Position numbers and translations under genes: made by a program
Notes under the pieces: model-generated
Seen by the model: only the letters and a program-made list of their open reading frames with translations
Told to the model about the DNA's origin: nothing
The model's database searches: none
In this document: positions 1-6,522 of the stretch, one piece after another
Layout: every line of letters starts with the position of its first letter
Position numbering within the stretch: position 1 is the first letter of the stretch
Origin: Asaia bogorensis
Lineage (GTDB): Bacteria; Pseudomonadota; Alphaproteobacteria; Acetobacterales; Acetobacteraceae
Length of the DNA: 10,338 nt
Direction: 5' to 3'
Assembly: GCA_945874515.1 (NCBI GenBank)
Contig: CAMCHA010000041.1
Span: 1-10,338 of the forward strand

Positions 1-515
1 GCGCCGTAAGCCGCAAGGCACAGGAATATCCCGCGCCAGCCAATCACGCCTAACAGCGCGCCGCCGATGATGGGCGCGATGATCGGCGCGACACCCATCA
101 CCAGCATCAGCTTGGCCATCAGCCGGATCGCGCCGCGTTCATCCGCGACATCACGCACCACAGCACGCGAAATCACCATGCCGGTGCAACCGCCAAGCGC
201 CTGCATCAACCGCGCGGCAATCAGGCTTTCGATATTGGGCGCCAGCGCGCAAATCAGGGAAGCCACCGTGTAAACGCCAAGCCCGATGAACAGCGGCAGG
301 CGCCGCCCGTAACGATCCGCGAGTGGCCCGTAAAAGATCTGCCCAAGCGCCATGCCCAGAAAAAACACCGCAAGGCTTGCCTGCGCCGCTCCCGCCGTGG
401 TCCCGAGCGACTGGCCCAGCATCGGCAAAGCCGGCAGATACATATCAATCGAAAACGGCCCAATGGCCGCCATGGCGCCCAGGATGAAAGGCAGGCGCTT
501 TTGCGGAATGGTCAC
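1..515 (-). CDS. Bcr/CflA-type MFS multidrug efflux transporter (partial, C-terminus off the window)
   Basis: Inner-membrane proton-coupled antiporter of the drug-resistance (DHA1, Bcr/CflA) branch of the major facilitator superfamily. The 171 visible residues cover about the first five membrane helices of a protein normally near 400 residues. The family signature SIDMYLPALP lies at residues 22-31 in helix 1. The loop motif A, GPLADRYGRR, is at 63-72. A motif-B-like RLMQALGG is at 102-109. The antiporter motif C region GVAPIIAPIIGG is at 141-152. I chose GTG at 515 because it lies 4 nt after the stop of the upstream lyase gene and gives the usual short basic N-terminus before helix 1; no strong ribosome site is visible, so translational coupling is likely. 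It is the last visible gene of the four-gene minus-strand operon. Family assignment is firm. The substrate (drug, or a product or intermediate of the operon) is unknown. Confidence 0.9.
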   Translation of the reverse strand, partial: MTIPQKRLPFILGAMAAIGPFSIDMYLPALPMLGQSLGTTAGAAQASLAVFFLGMALGQIFYGPLADRYGRRLPLFIGLGVYTVASLICALAPNIESLIAARLMQALGGCTGMVISRAVVRDVADERGAIRLMAKLMLVMGVAPIIAPIIGGALLGVIGWRGIFLCLAAYG

Positions 516-519
516 CCGT

Positions 520-1422
520 TCAGGCTTCTGGCGCGGCGGAGAGCGCTTCCGCCGCAAGCTTGAGTGCTGCTTCCACCGCAACACGCCCCTCGGACGAAAG
601 TGGTGCTTGCGGCAGGATCGGGTCACCAACCGCGAAGCCTTGGATTTGCAGCGCACCTTTGATGCAGGCCGCAAGCGAATGCGCCGCGAATAATTCATTC
701 ACGCGCCACAGCGCACGTTGCAGCGCCATGGCCGCATCCCAGCGCCCCGCGCGGCATAGCTCGTATAGCCGCACGCTTTCGCGCGGAATGGCGCAAGCCG
801 GCCCCGCCATCCAACCCTTGCCGCCAATCATCATCACCGCCGCCGGAATATGGGCGGAGGCTGCAAAAACACCGATGCGCCCTTCCGTACGGTTCAGGAT
901 GGACAGCAAGCGACCGGTATTGGTGGAGGCGTCCTTGATCAGGCAAATACGCGGATGATGCGAAAGCTTTTCAATCGCCGGCAGGGAAAGATCCGAACGC
1001 TGGAAATTCGGATTGGTGTAGAGCACCGTCGGCAATTCAGTGGCATCCGCAATAGCGGTGAAATAGGAAACCACCGCCGCATCATTCAACGGGAAATAGG
1101 CTTCCAGAATGGCCAGAATGCCATCCGCCCCAATCGCCGCGTAATCGCGCGCTTGGCGTTCGGCATTCACAATCGTGGTCGCCGCAACGCCGGCCACCAC
1201 GGGCACGCGGCCCGCAGTTTGCGAGACGACAATTTCAACAATGCGCCGACGTTGCGCTGCATCCAGATAGGCAAACTCACCCGTGCTGCCCAAGGGCGTC
1301 AGCCCATGCACGCCGGACGCGATCAAATGATCCACCAGCCGGCGCAATTCTCCTTCCAGCACAGACCCATCTGGCGCGATGGGGGATACAAGGTAAGGGA
1401 AAACCCCGCGAAATTCTTGCAT
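520..1422 (-). CDS. DapA/N-acetylneuraminate-lyase superfamily protein (class I aldolase)
   Basis: A 300-residue TIM-barrel lyase/synthase that should form a Schiff base with pyruvate or a related keto acid. Visible active-site features are GSTGEF at 45-50 (equivalent to GTTGE of DapA), the catalytic tyrosine Y135 in VLYTNPNF, and the Schiff-base lysine K163 in CLIKDAS. The length is typical of the family. After Y135 the sequence lacks the arginine that binds aspartate semialdehyde in true DapA (the YNVPSRTG pattern is replaced by YTNPNFQR), so a lysine-biosynthesis role is unlikely. Other superfamily reactions are possible, such as sugar-acid or keto-acid aldolases or dehydratases. The start at 1422 is supported by AGGGAA overlapping the stop of the preceding ligase gene, 13 nt upstream; a longer reading frame to 1515 would run into that gene and has no family similarity. 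It sits third in the operon, after a crotonase and an acyl-CoA ligase. Confidence 0.88.
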   Translation of the reverse strand: MQEFRGVFPYLVSPIAPDGSVLEGELRRLVDHLIASGVHGLTPLGSTGEFAYLDAAQRRRIVEIVVSQTAGRVPVVAGVAATTIVNAERQARDYAAIGADGILAILEAYFPLNDAAVVSYFTAIADATELPTVLYTNPNFQRSDLSLPAIEKLSHHPRICLIKDASTNTGRLLSILNRTEGRIGVFAASAHIPAAVMMIGGKGWMAGPACAIPRESVRLYELCRAGRWDAAMALQRALWRVNELFAAHSLAACIKGALQIQGFAVGDPILPQAPLSSEGRVAVEAALKLAAEALSAAPEA

Positions 1423-1435
1423 GATCGGCTGTTCC

Positions 1436-3070
1436 CTACTGCGCCCGCGCTTGTGCGCGCAGCACATGCTTCTGGATTTTGCCTGTTGAGGTTTTCGGCA
1501 ATTCCGCAAAGACAATATGACGCGGCAGCTTGAAGGCCGCCAAATGCTGGCGCGCGAAATTGATCAGCTCCTCAGGCGTTGCCGCCATGCCGGGCTTCAA
1601 TTCCACAAAGGCGCAGGGTGTTTCGCCCCATTTCTCATCGGGCTTCGCCACCACCGCCACCACGGCAACAGAGGGGTGCTTGTAAAGCGCATCTTCCACT
1701 TCGATGCTGCTGATATTCTCCCCGCCTGAGATGATGATGTCCTTCGACCGATCCTTGAGCTGAAGATACCCATCCGGATACTTCACCGCGAGGTCGCCAG
1801 TATGAAACCACCCACCGGCAAAGGCGGATTGCGTGGCAGCGGCGTCCTTCAAATAGCCCTTCATGACAACATTGCCGCGCATCATCACCTCGCCCATCGT
1901 CATGCCATCAGCGGGCACGGGGCGCATGGTTTCAGGGTTCATCACATCCAGGCCTTCAAGCGCCAGATAGCGCACGCCTTGGCGCGCCATGAGCGCGGCC
2001 TGTTCCGGCGCGGGCTTGGCGTTCCATTCGCCATGCCATTCATTGACCACCGCTGGGCCGTAAACCTCGGTCAGGCCATAGACATGGCAGACAGCGAAAC
2101 CTGCTTCCTTCATGGCGGCGAGCACGGCTTCGGGCGGCGGCGCGCCGGCGACCACGAATTGCACCTGGTGCGAAAGCGCGCGCTTATCCGTCGCTGGTGT
2201 GGCGAGCAAGGTCGCCATCACAATCGGCGCGCCGCACATATGGCTAACCGCGTGTTCTGCCATCAGCCGCCACATATCGGGGCCACGCACGGCACGCAGA
2301 CACACATGCAAGCCGGCCTGTGCAGTTATAGTCCAGGGAAAGCACCAGCCATTGCAATGAAACATCGGCAGCGTCCATAAATAGGATGGATGCTTGCCCA
2401 TGCCAGCGGAAAGCACATTGCCAGTTGCCAAAAGGCAGGCGCCGCGATGGTGATAGACAACACCTTTCGGCTTGCCCGTGGTGCCGGATGTGTAATTCAG
2501 CGTAATCGCATCCCATTCATCGCCTGGCATCGCCCAAGCGAAATCAGCGCTGCCTTCAGCGATGAAGCTTTTATATTCCTGCCCGCCAAGGCTTTCGCCA
2601 TGCACCGCTTCCGGTGCCAGCGCATCCTGCACTTCAATCACCATGGGCTTCGCCGTGCATTCGGCGAGTGCGGCGCGCAGCACCGGCATGAATTCGCGGT
2701 CCACAATCACGGCCTTGGCTTCACCGTGATCGAGGATATAGGCCACGGTCGGCGCATCCAGCCGCGTATTGATGGCGTTCAGCACGGCACCGGCCATGGG
2801 CACGCCGTAATGGCATTCCAGCATTTCCGGGATATTCGGGAGAATAGCCGCGACCGTATCGCCACGCCCAATGCCGCGCTTAGAAAGCGCATGGGCAAGC
2901 TGCACGCAACGATTGCGCAGGCTGGCGTAATCGCGCTGGATACTGCCATGCACCACGGCAGGATAATCCGGATAAACCTGCGCGGCACGTTCCAGAAACA
3001 ACAGCGGCGTCAGCGGTTGATGATTGGCCGCATTGCGATCCAGCGCGGTTTCGTATTTTCCAGCCGACAT
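1436..3070 (-). CDS. AMP-forming acyl-CoA synthetase (medium-chain/AlkK-DmdB-like)
   Basis: A 544-residue ANL-superfamily adenylating enzyme that activates a carboxylic acid with ATP and CoA, via an acyl-AMP intermediate, in the cytoplasm. The phosphate-binding loop [11 protein letters not shown] is at 193-203. The LPMFHCNGW segment at 234-242 is typical of the medium-chain/methylmercaptopropionate/plant AAE branch. YGLTE is at 331-335, the hinge-region GWFHTGD at 420-426 and LKDRSKD at 438-444, GGENIS at 449-454, and the C-terminal catalytic lysine K531 lies in KTSTGKIQK. All core motifs are intact, so it should be active. The chosen ATG at 3070 has a strong AGGTGA site 5 nt upstream; a GTG at 3091 in the same frame lies inside the preceding gene and is less likely. 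The crotonase stop codon is embedded in this ribosome site, indicating coupling. The exact acyl substrate cannot be read from the sequence. Confidence 0.93.
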   Translation of the reverse strand: MSAGKYETALDRNAANHQPLTPLLFLERAAQVYPDYPAVVHGSIQRDYASLRNRCVQLAHALSKRGIGRGDTVAAILPNIPEMLECHYGVPMAGAVLNAINTRLDAPTVAYILDHGEAKAVIVDREFMPVLRAALAECTAKPMVIEVQDALAPEAVHGESLGGQEYKSFIAEGSADFAWAMPGDEWDAITLNYTSGTTGKPKGVVYHHRGACLLATGNVLSAGMGKHPSYLWTLPMFHCNGWCFPWTITAQAGLHVCLRAVRGPDMWRLMAEHAVSHMCGAPIVMATLLATPATDKRALSHQVQFVVAGAPPPEAVLAAMKEAGFAVCHVYGLTEVYGPAVVNEWHGEWNAKPAPEQAALMARQGVRYLALEGLDVMNPETMRPVPADGMTMGEVMMRGNVVMKGYLKDAAATQSAFAGGWFHTGDLAVKYPDGYLQLKDRSKDIIISGGENISSIEVEDALYKHPSVAVVAVVAKPDEKWGETPCAFVELKPGMAATPEELINFARQHLAAFKLPRHIVFAELPKTSTGKIQKHVLRAQARAQ

Positions 3071-3073
3071 ATT

Positions 3074-3081
3074 CTTCACCT
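3074..3081 (-). promoter_or_regulatory. Ribosome binding site of the acyl-CoA synthetase, containing the upstream stop codon
   Basis: On the minus strand AGGTGAAG precedes the ATG at 3070, with 5 nt between AGGTGA and the start codon. The TGA inside it is the stop codon of the crotonase gene. It decides the synthetase start over the upstream in-frame GTG and implies that the two genes are translationally coupled. Confidence 0.75.
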
Positions 3082-3891
3082 GTCTTCCCACTGCGGATGG
3101 CGCTTCTCCAGGAAGGCGCCAATGCCTTCCGCCGCGTCGCGCGCCATCAGATTTTTCGTCATCACCGCAGCCGCTTCGCCATAGGCTTCTGCCAGAGGCA
3201 ATTCGATTTGCCGATTAAAGCCGCGCTTGCCCATGCGCACCGTGATTGCCGAATGGGCAGCGATGCGCGCGGCCAAGCCCAGCGCGGTTTCCATCAGCGC
3301 GTCCCGCGGCGCCAGGCGGTTCACCAGGCCCAGGCGCTGAGCTTCATCTGCCGGCACCATCTCACCCAGCAGCAGCATTTCCATCGCGGCCTTGCGCGGC
3401 ACCGCGCGCGCCAAAGCCACCGCCGGCGTGGAACAGAACAACCCAATATCCACGCCCGGCGTACAAAACCGCGCATCTTCCGCCGCCACGGCCAAATCGC
3501 AGCTTGCAACCAATTGGCAGCCGGCGGCGGTGGCCACCCCTTGCACCGCGGCAATCACCGGCTGAGGCAGCCGCACAATCCCCTGCATCACTCGCGCACA
3601 AGCCGCCATGGCATCGGCGTAAAAGCCACGCCCGCCATCCGCATCGGCGCGATGCGAGGTGATTTCGCGTAAATCATGCCCCGCGCAAAACACGGTGCCG
3701 GCACCCGCCAGCACCACCACGCGTGTGGTGCTATCTGCGGCGATCTCCGCCAGCATTTCCTCCAGCGCCTGCAATAGCGCACGCGAAAGGCTGTTGCGCT
3801 GGGCGGGTCGGTTCAGCGTGATCACGCAGATGCCGCCCGGGCGATCTTCCCGCAGCAGGATGGGGGCGTTTTGCAGTTCTGTCTTGGACAT
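3076..3891 (-). CDS. Enoyl-CoA hydratase/isomerase (crotonase) family protein, ECHDC3-like
   Basis: A 271-residue crotonase-fold protein. The first oxyanion-hole segment is FCAGHDLREI at 68-77 and the second is GVATAAGCQLVASCD at 118-132, both intact. However, the two glutamates of classical enoyl-CoA hydratase (rat E144 and E164) align to Q126 and G146. The stretch TPGVDIGLFCSTP at 144-156 strongly resembles the ECHDC3 subgroup, from my knowledge of that family. Hydratase activity is therefore doubtful; another acyl-CoA reaction or a non-catalytic binding role is possible. The ATG at 3891 was chosen because AGGA lies 10 nt upstream and because homology starts here; the longer open frame to 4059 overlaps the divergent gene and looks non-coding. 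It is the first gene of the minus-strand operon, and its TGA lies within the ribosome site of the acyl-CoA synthetase. Confidence 0.92.
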   Translation of the reverse strand: MSKTELQNAPILLREDRPGGICVITLNRPAQRNSLSRALLQALEEMLAEIAADSTTRVVVLAGAGTVFCAGHDLREITSHRADADGGRGFYADAMAACARVMQGIVRLPQPVIAAVQGVATAAGCQLVASCDLAVAAEDARFCTPGVDIGLFCSTPAVALARAVPRKAAMEMLLLGEMVPADEAQRLGLVNRLAPRDALMETALGLAARIAAHSAITVRMGKRGFNRQIELPLAEAYGEAAAVMTKNLMARDAAEGIGAFLEKRHPQWEDR

Positions 3892-3957
3892 GGCGGAATA
3901 TTCCTGCCCCGGGCGGGGGATTACAAGGGCTTGGAAGCGGTATAGCCTGACCCAAGG
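3892..3957. promoter_or_regulatory. Divergent intergenic region, probable back-to-back promoters
   Basis: This 66-bp gap separates the starts of two divergent transcription units, so both promoters should lie here or inside the flanking gene ends. Candidate -10 boxes are TGTAAT on the minus strand (3925 to 3920) and TATAGC on the plus strand (3941-3946). Neither has a convincing -35 partner at the usual spacing. A perfect 10-bp palindrome GGAATATTCC lies at 3895-3904, overlapping the ribosome site of the crotonase gene, and a GC-rich element CCCC-GGGC-GGGG lies at 3907-3918. Regulation by a shared operator is possible but not shown. Confidence 0.4.
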
Positions 3958-4701
3958 ATGAATGACCAAGAAGAAAACGTGAGCGCTGAAACCTCCGCAG
4001 CGCTGGAAGCCAGGCTCGCCGCCGTCAAGGCGAAGCGCGGCTATTTGCTGCCGCATCACGGGTTATTGGCGCTGGCCTTCCCCCGCCTGCTGGAAGGCTA
4101 TGACGCCGCCTATTCCGCTATGGCCTTGGATGATCGCGTGCTGTCGCATCACGACCGAGAATTCGTCTGGCTTGCGGTGCTGGCCGCAACGGATGAGGCT
4201 TTGGCGACGCATCACATCGCCAAATTCCGCGCCGCCGGCGGGGATGATGCGATGATCGGTGCGGCTTTCGCTGCCGCTGCTCTCGCGATCGGCGCCGAGG
4301 CCTTCGATTTCGCCGCGCATCGCTGGGGCGCGCAATTGGCGCCCTTTGATCCGCGCGCTGCCTATCTGGATGCGGTGGCGGCCATCGCCCCCGCCGCACC
4401 GCGCCGGCTTGTGCACCTGGCGCAATGTGCCGTGCAGGTCTGCCGCGCGCGCTGGCGGGTGCTGGAATGGCAGATTGAAGCAGCCTATGCGGACAACGTG
4501 CCGGAAGATGAAATCGCGGAGGCTATCACGCTCGCGATGTTCCCCGGCTCCATTCCGCGCTTTGTGGAAGCCTGCGGCGTTTGGCGCGGCATGATTGCGG
4601 CAGGCCGCGTTGCGGCATCAGAACGCTACAAGGCCTGGGCGGCGCTGACTGGCCAGGGTGGCTTTGACGAAGCGCAAGCGCAAACTTCCAAGGATAAATG
4701 A
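3958..4701 (+). CDS. Carboxymuconolactone decarboxylase-like (AhpD-fold) protein, two repeats
   Basis: A 247-residue, alanine-rich, all-helical cytoplasmic protein that appears to contain two CMD-type repeats. The first is at about 64-115 (HHDREFVWLAVLAATDEAL, then ATHHIAKFRAAGG with H85/H86). The second is at about 164-215 (EWQIEAAYADNVPEDEIAEA, then the region around C206). The CxxC pair of AhpD peroxidases is absent; the only cysteines are C157, C162 and C206. A thiol-peroxidase role is therefore unlikely, and true gamma-carboxymuconolactone decarboxylase is much shorter. The function is unknown. The start is uncertain: ATG at 3958 has AAGG only 1 nt upstream, so a near-leaderless transcript or the in-frame GTG at 3979 are alternatives. 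Its stop overlaps the ribosome site of the aminotransferase, so the two genes form an operon. Family call moderately confident. Confidence 0.75.
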   Translation: MNDQEENVSAETSAALEARLAAVKAKRGYLLPHHGLLALAFPRLLEGYDAAYSAMALDDRVLSHHDREFVWLAVLAATDEALATHHIAKFRAAGGDDAMIGAAFAAAALAIGAEAFDFAAHRWGAQLAPFDPRAAYLDAVAAIAPAAPRRLVHLAQCAVQVCRARWRVLEWQIEAAYADNVPEDEIAEAITLAMFPGSIPRFVEACGVWRGMIAAGRVAASERYKAWAALTGQGGFDEAQAQTSKDK

Positions 4702-4704
4702 GGA
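4700..4704 (+). promoter_or_regulatory. Ribosome binding site of the aminotransferase gene
   Basis: GAGGA lies 5 nt before the ATG at 4710 and overlaps the TGA stop (4699-4701) of the CMD-like gene. It favours the start at 4710 over the in-frame ATG at 4698, which has a poorer upstream context, and indicates translational coupling of the pair. Confidence 0.7.
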
Positions 4705-4709
4705 AACCA

Positions 4710-5621
4710 ATGGCCTGGACAGCAAAATACATTATCCAAAACGGCAAGAAGATTGCCTTTGATGAAGCACGCGTGCATCCGTTTTCGGTGGGCCACGCTT
4801 ATGGCGGCACGGTGTTTGAAGGCATCCGCGCCTATATGAACCCAGCCACCAAGCAGCTTTCAGTCTTCCGGCTGGAAGAACATCTCGTGCGCTTGGATCA
4901 GGGCATGAAATTCATGCGCTTCGACAATCCGCCATCACGCGATGAAATGCGCCAAGGCGTGCTGGATGCCATTCGCGCCAATGCGCCCGATGATGATTGC
5001 TATATTCGCATCCAGGTACATATCGAAAGCCTGGGGTCCATGGCTTCCACGGGCAGTGTGGGTTGGGCTTGCGGTGCCATGCCGCGCGAACGCAATGCCA
5101 AGCGCAGCAGCGGGCTTTCGGTGCATGTTTCTTCCTGGACGCGTATTTCAGATACAACCATGCCGCCGCGCATCAAGGCGACGGCGAATTACCATGCCGG
5201 GCGCATCGCCATGTTGCAGGCCAAGGCGGATGGCTATGACAATGCGCTACTCATGACCCGCGCGGGCAAGATCAGCGAAGGCACCGGCGCCTGCCTGTTC
5301 ATGGTGCGTGATGGCAAGTTGATTACGCCGTCACGCGAAAACGACATTCTGGAAAGCGTCACGCGCGATACCGTCATCCATCTCGCCGCCGAACATGGCT
5401 TGGCTGTGGAACAAGGCATCATTGATCGGACCGAGCTTTACATCGCGGACGAGTTGTTCTTCTGCGGCACAGGGCAGGAATTGCTACCGATCACGAGTGT
5501 GGATCGTCTCCCGGTTGGTGACGGCAAGCCTGGTGCCATCAGCATGCGCTTGCAGGCAGCGTATGAAAGCGTGGTGCGCGGTACGACCAATGCTCATGCG
5601 GAATGGCGCACGCCGGTTTAG
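4710..5621 (+). CDS. Branched-chain amino acid aminotransferase-like protein (PLP fold type IV)
   Basis: A 303-residue class IV aminotransferase, about the length of E. coli IlvE. It should transfer an amino group between a branched-chain or similar amino acid and 2-oxoglutarate using pyridoxal phosphate. The N-terminal substrate region GGTVFEGIRAY is at 32-42, FRLEEHLVRL at 53-62, and YIR at 98-100. The PLP lysine is K156 in RIKATANY, and the cofactor-binding glutamate is E190 in ISEGTGACLF. VTRD is at 217-220. The phosphate/carboxylate loop reads GTGQELLPI at 253-261 instead of the usual GTAAE-tP of IlvE, which may change substrate preference. The C-terminus WRTPV is family-like. It follows the CMD-like gene with coupled translation, and its TAG stop is in the 5' arm of a long hairpin. 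A branched-chain role is likely, but D-amino-acid or other class IV activity is not excluded. Confidence 0.88.
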   Translation: MAWTAKYIIQNGKKIAFDEARVHPFSVGHAYGGTVFEGIRAYMNPATKQLSVFRLEEHLVRLDQGMKFMRFDNPPSRDEMRQGVLDAIRANAPDDDCYIRIQVHIESLGSMASTGSVGWACGAMPRERNAKRSSGLSVHVSSWTRISDTTMPPRIKATANYHAGRIAMLQAKADGYDNALLMTRAGKISEGTGACLFMVRDGKLITPSRENDILESVTRDTVIHLAAEHGLAVEQGIIDRTELYIADELFFCGTGQELLPITSVDRLPVGDGKPGAISMRLQAAYESVVRGTTNAHAEWRTPV

Positions 5622-5662
5622 TGTGTTTCCCGTTCACTTTCGTTCGCGGGAAACACACTAAA
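5617..5662 (+). terminator. Perfect 16-bp inverted repeat overlapping the aminotransferase stop codon
   Basis: Arms 5617-5632 (TTTAGTGTGTTTCCCG) and 5647-5662 (its exact reverse complement) enclose a 14-nt loop. The TAG stop at 5619-5621 is part of the 5' arm. Downstream on the plus strand is AAAAG followed by TTTTGTT, a late and imperfect T-run, so it is a plausible but not textbook Rho-independent terminator for the CMD-aminotransferase unit. It may also stop or stabilise messages arriving from the convergent channel gene. Confidence 0.6.
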
Positions 5663-5677
5663 AGTTTTGTTCGGTCT

Positions 5678-5719
5678 CATTTTCCGAGCCGCCAAGTGAT
5701 TCCACTTGGCTTGAAAATG
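5678..5719. repeat. Second hairpin in the convergent intergenic zone
   Basis: An inner stem GCCAAGTG (5691-5698) / CACTTGGC (5703-5710) with a 4-nt loop is flanked by outer arms CATTTTC (5678-5684) / GAAAATG (5713-5719). The internal bulge is asymmetric: 6 nt against 2 nt. It lies 2 bases past the channel stop codon at 5722. No T-run follows on the minus strand, so it may act as a 3'-end stabiliser or a weak terminator of the channel transcript. Confidence 0.45.
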
Positions 5720-5721
5720 CT

Positions 5722-6510
5722 TTAGTCCCTGCCCTCATCAGGAATGACGATCCTGGTACCGCAAGCCTTGCAATGGATTGCATCCGGATCATGGCGTTGC
5801 AGCCCGCAGCTTGGGCAAGGAAAGCGCACCTTACGCGGGCGGAGCATCGCCTGCGCCAGGCGTAAAAACAACGTCACGCCGCAGATCATGATAAAAACGG
5901 AAAGCAGTTTGCCGAATTTACCTTCCAGCGTGATGTCACCAAAACCTGTTGTAGTCAGCGTTGTCACGGTGAAATATAGCGCATCGGCGTAATCGGCGAT
6001 TTTCGGGTTGATGCCGTGCTGGCTTTCATAAACGATCGCGGTCATCACAAAGACGAATACAGCCAAATGCAAGCCGGCAATCACCGCTTCTTCATGCTTG
6101 CGGAAGAAGGGCATATCCCGTCGGAGTTCGGTCAAGGTGCTATAGGTATGCAATAGCCTAAGCGTACGCAGCACCCGCAGGAAGCCAAAACCCTCCCCAG
6201 TCAGCGGCGCCAGAAAAGACAGGATGGCGATGAGATCAATCAGGCTTGAGGGTCTCCGCGCATGCTTCCCGGGCGCGCGATGCGCTGCCAGATGCGCGGC
6301 ATATTCGACAGCCAGGATCAGCCCGATCACCACATCCACCACGCCCACCCAGGGCTCGCGAGACATGAAGGATGTGCCAATCACGAAAACCAGCGTCAGC
6401 AGATCAAATAAAATGATCCCGTAGCGAAAGCGCCGCGCGGTTACGGAACCGCCGAAGTAAAGCTCCCGAAGCTTCAGGCGCCAGCCCTGAAATTGTACCA
6501 GCCCCGACAA
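5722..6510 (-). CDS. Voltage-gated potassium-channel-like protein with C-terminal zinc ribbon
   Basis: A 262-residue inner-membrane protein of the six-segment ion-channel superfamily. Predicted segments are S1 at about 30-48, S2 at 54-74, S3 at 88-103, S4 at 107-125 (FLRVLRTLRLL, arginines spaced every three residues), S5 at 141-162, the pore helix, and S6 at 200-222. The selectivity filter TTTGFGD at 186-192 is a variant of the K+ signature (GFG), so K+ conduction is expected. The C-terminal tail has CPSC at 232-235 and CKAC at 247-250, a probable zinc ribbon in the cytoplasm, replacing the RCK or cyclic-nucleotide domain common in bacterial channels. The start is uncertain: TTG at 6510 is the first usable codon after an in-frame stop, only 12 nt after hbd ends and without a clear ribosome site. 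It is probably co-transcribed with hbd. Confidence 0.85.
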   Translation of the reverse strand: MSGLVQFQGWRLKLRELYFGGSVTARRFRYGIILFDLLTLVFVIGTSFMSREPWVGVVDVVIGLILAVEYAAHLAAHRAPGKHARRPSSLIDLIAILSFLAPLTGEGFGFLRVLRTLRLLHTYSTLTELRRDMPFFRKHEEAVIAGLHLAVFVFVMTAIVYESQHGINPKIADYADALYFTVTTLTTTGFGDITLEGKFGKLLSVFIMICGVTLFLRLAQAMLRPRKVRFPCPSCGLQRHDPDAIHCKACGTRIVIPDEGRD

Positions 6511-6522
6511 GGTGCAAATGCT

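Noticed and set aside
850..3184. Several 190-260-codon plus-strand open frames opposite the lyase and acyl-CoA ligase genes
   Set aside because: They are antisense shadows of strongly conserved enzymes; none has a recognisable domain.
1436..3891. DMSP-degradation pair (DmdB ligase with DmdD hydratase)
   Set aside because: The ligase has the right general motifs, but the crotonase lacks the two glutamates needed by DmdD and matches the ECHDC3 type; no DmdA or DmdC is in the window.
3892..4059. N-terminal extension of the crotonase to 4059
   Set aside because: It would overlap the divergent CMD-like gene by about 100 bases, and the extra residues do not look like a crotonase or a signal peptide. 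The start at 3891 fits the family.
3958..4701. AhpD-type alkylhydroperoxidase
   Set aside because: The CxxC active-site pair is missing.
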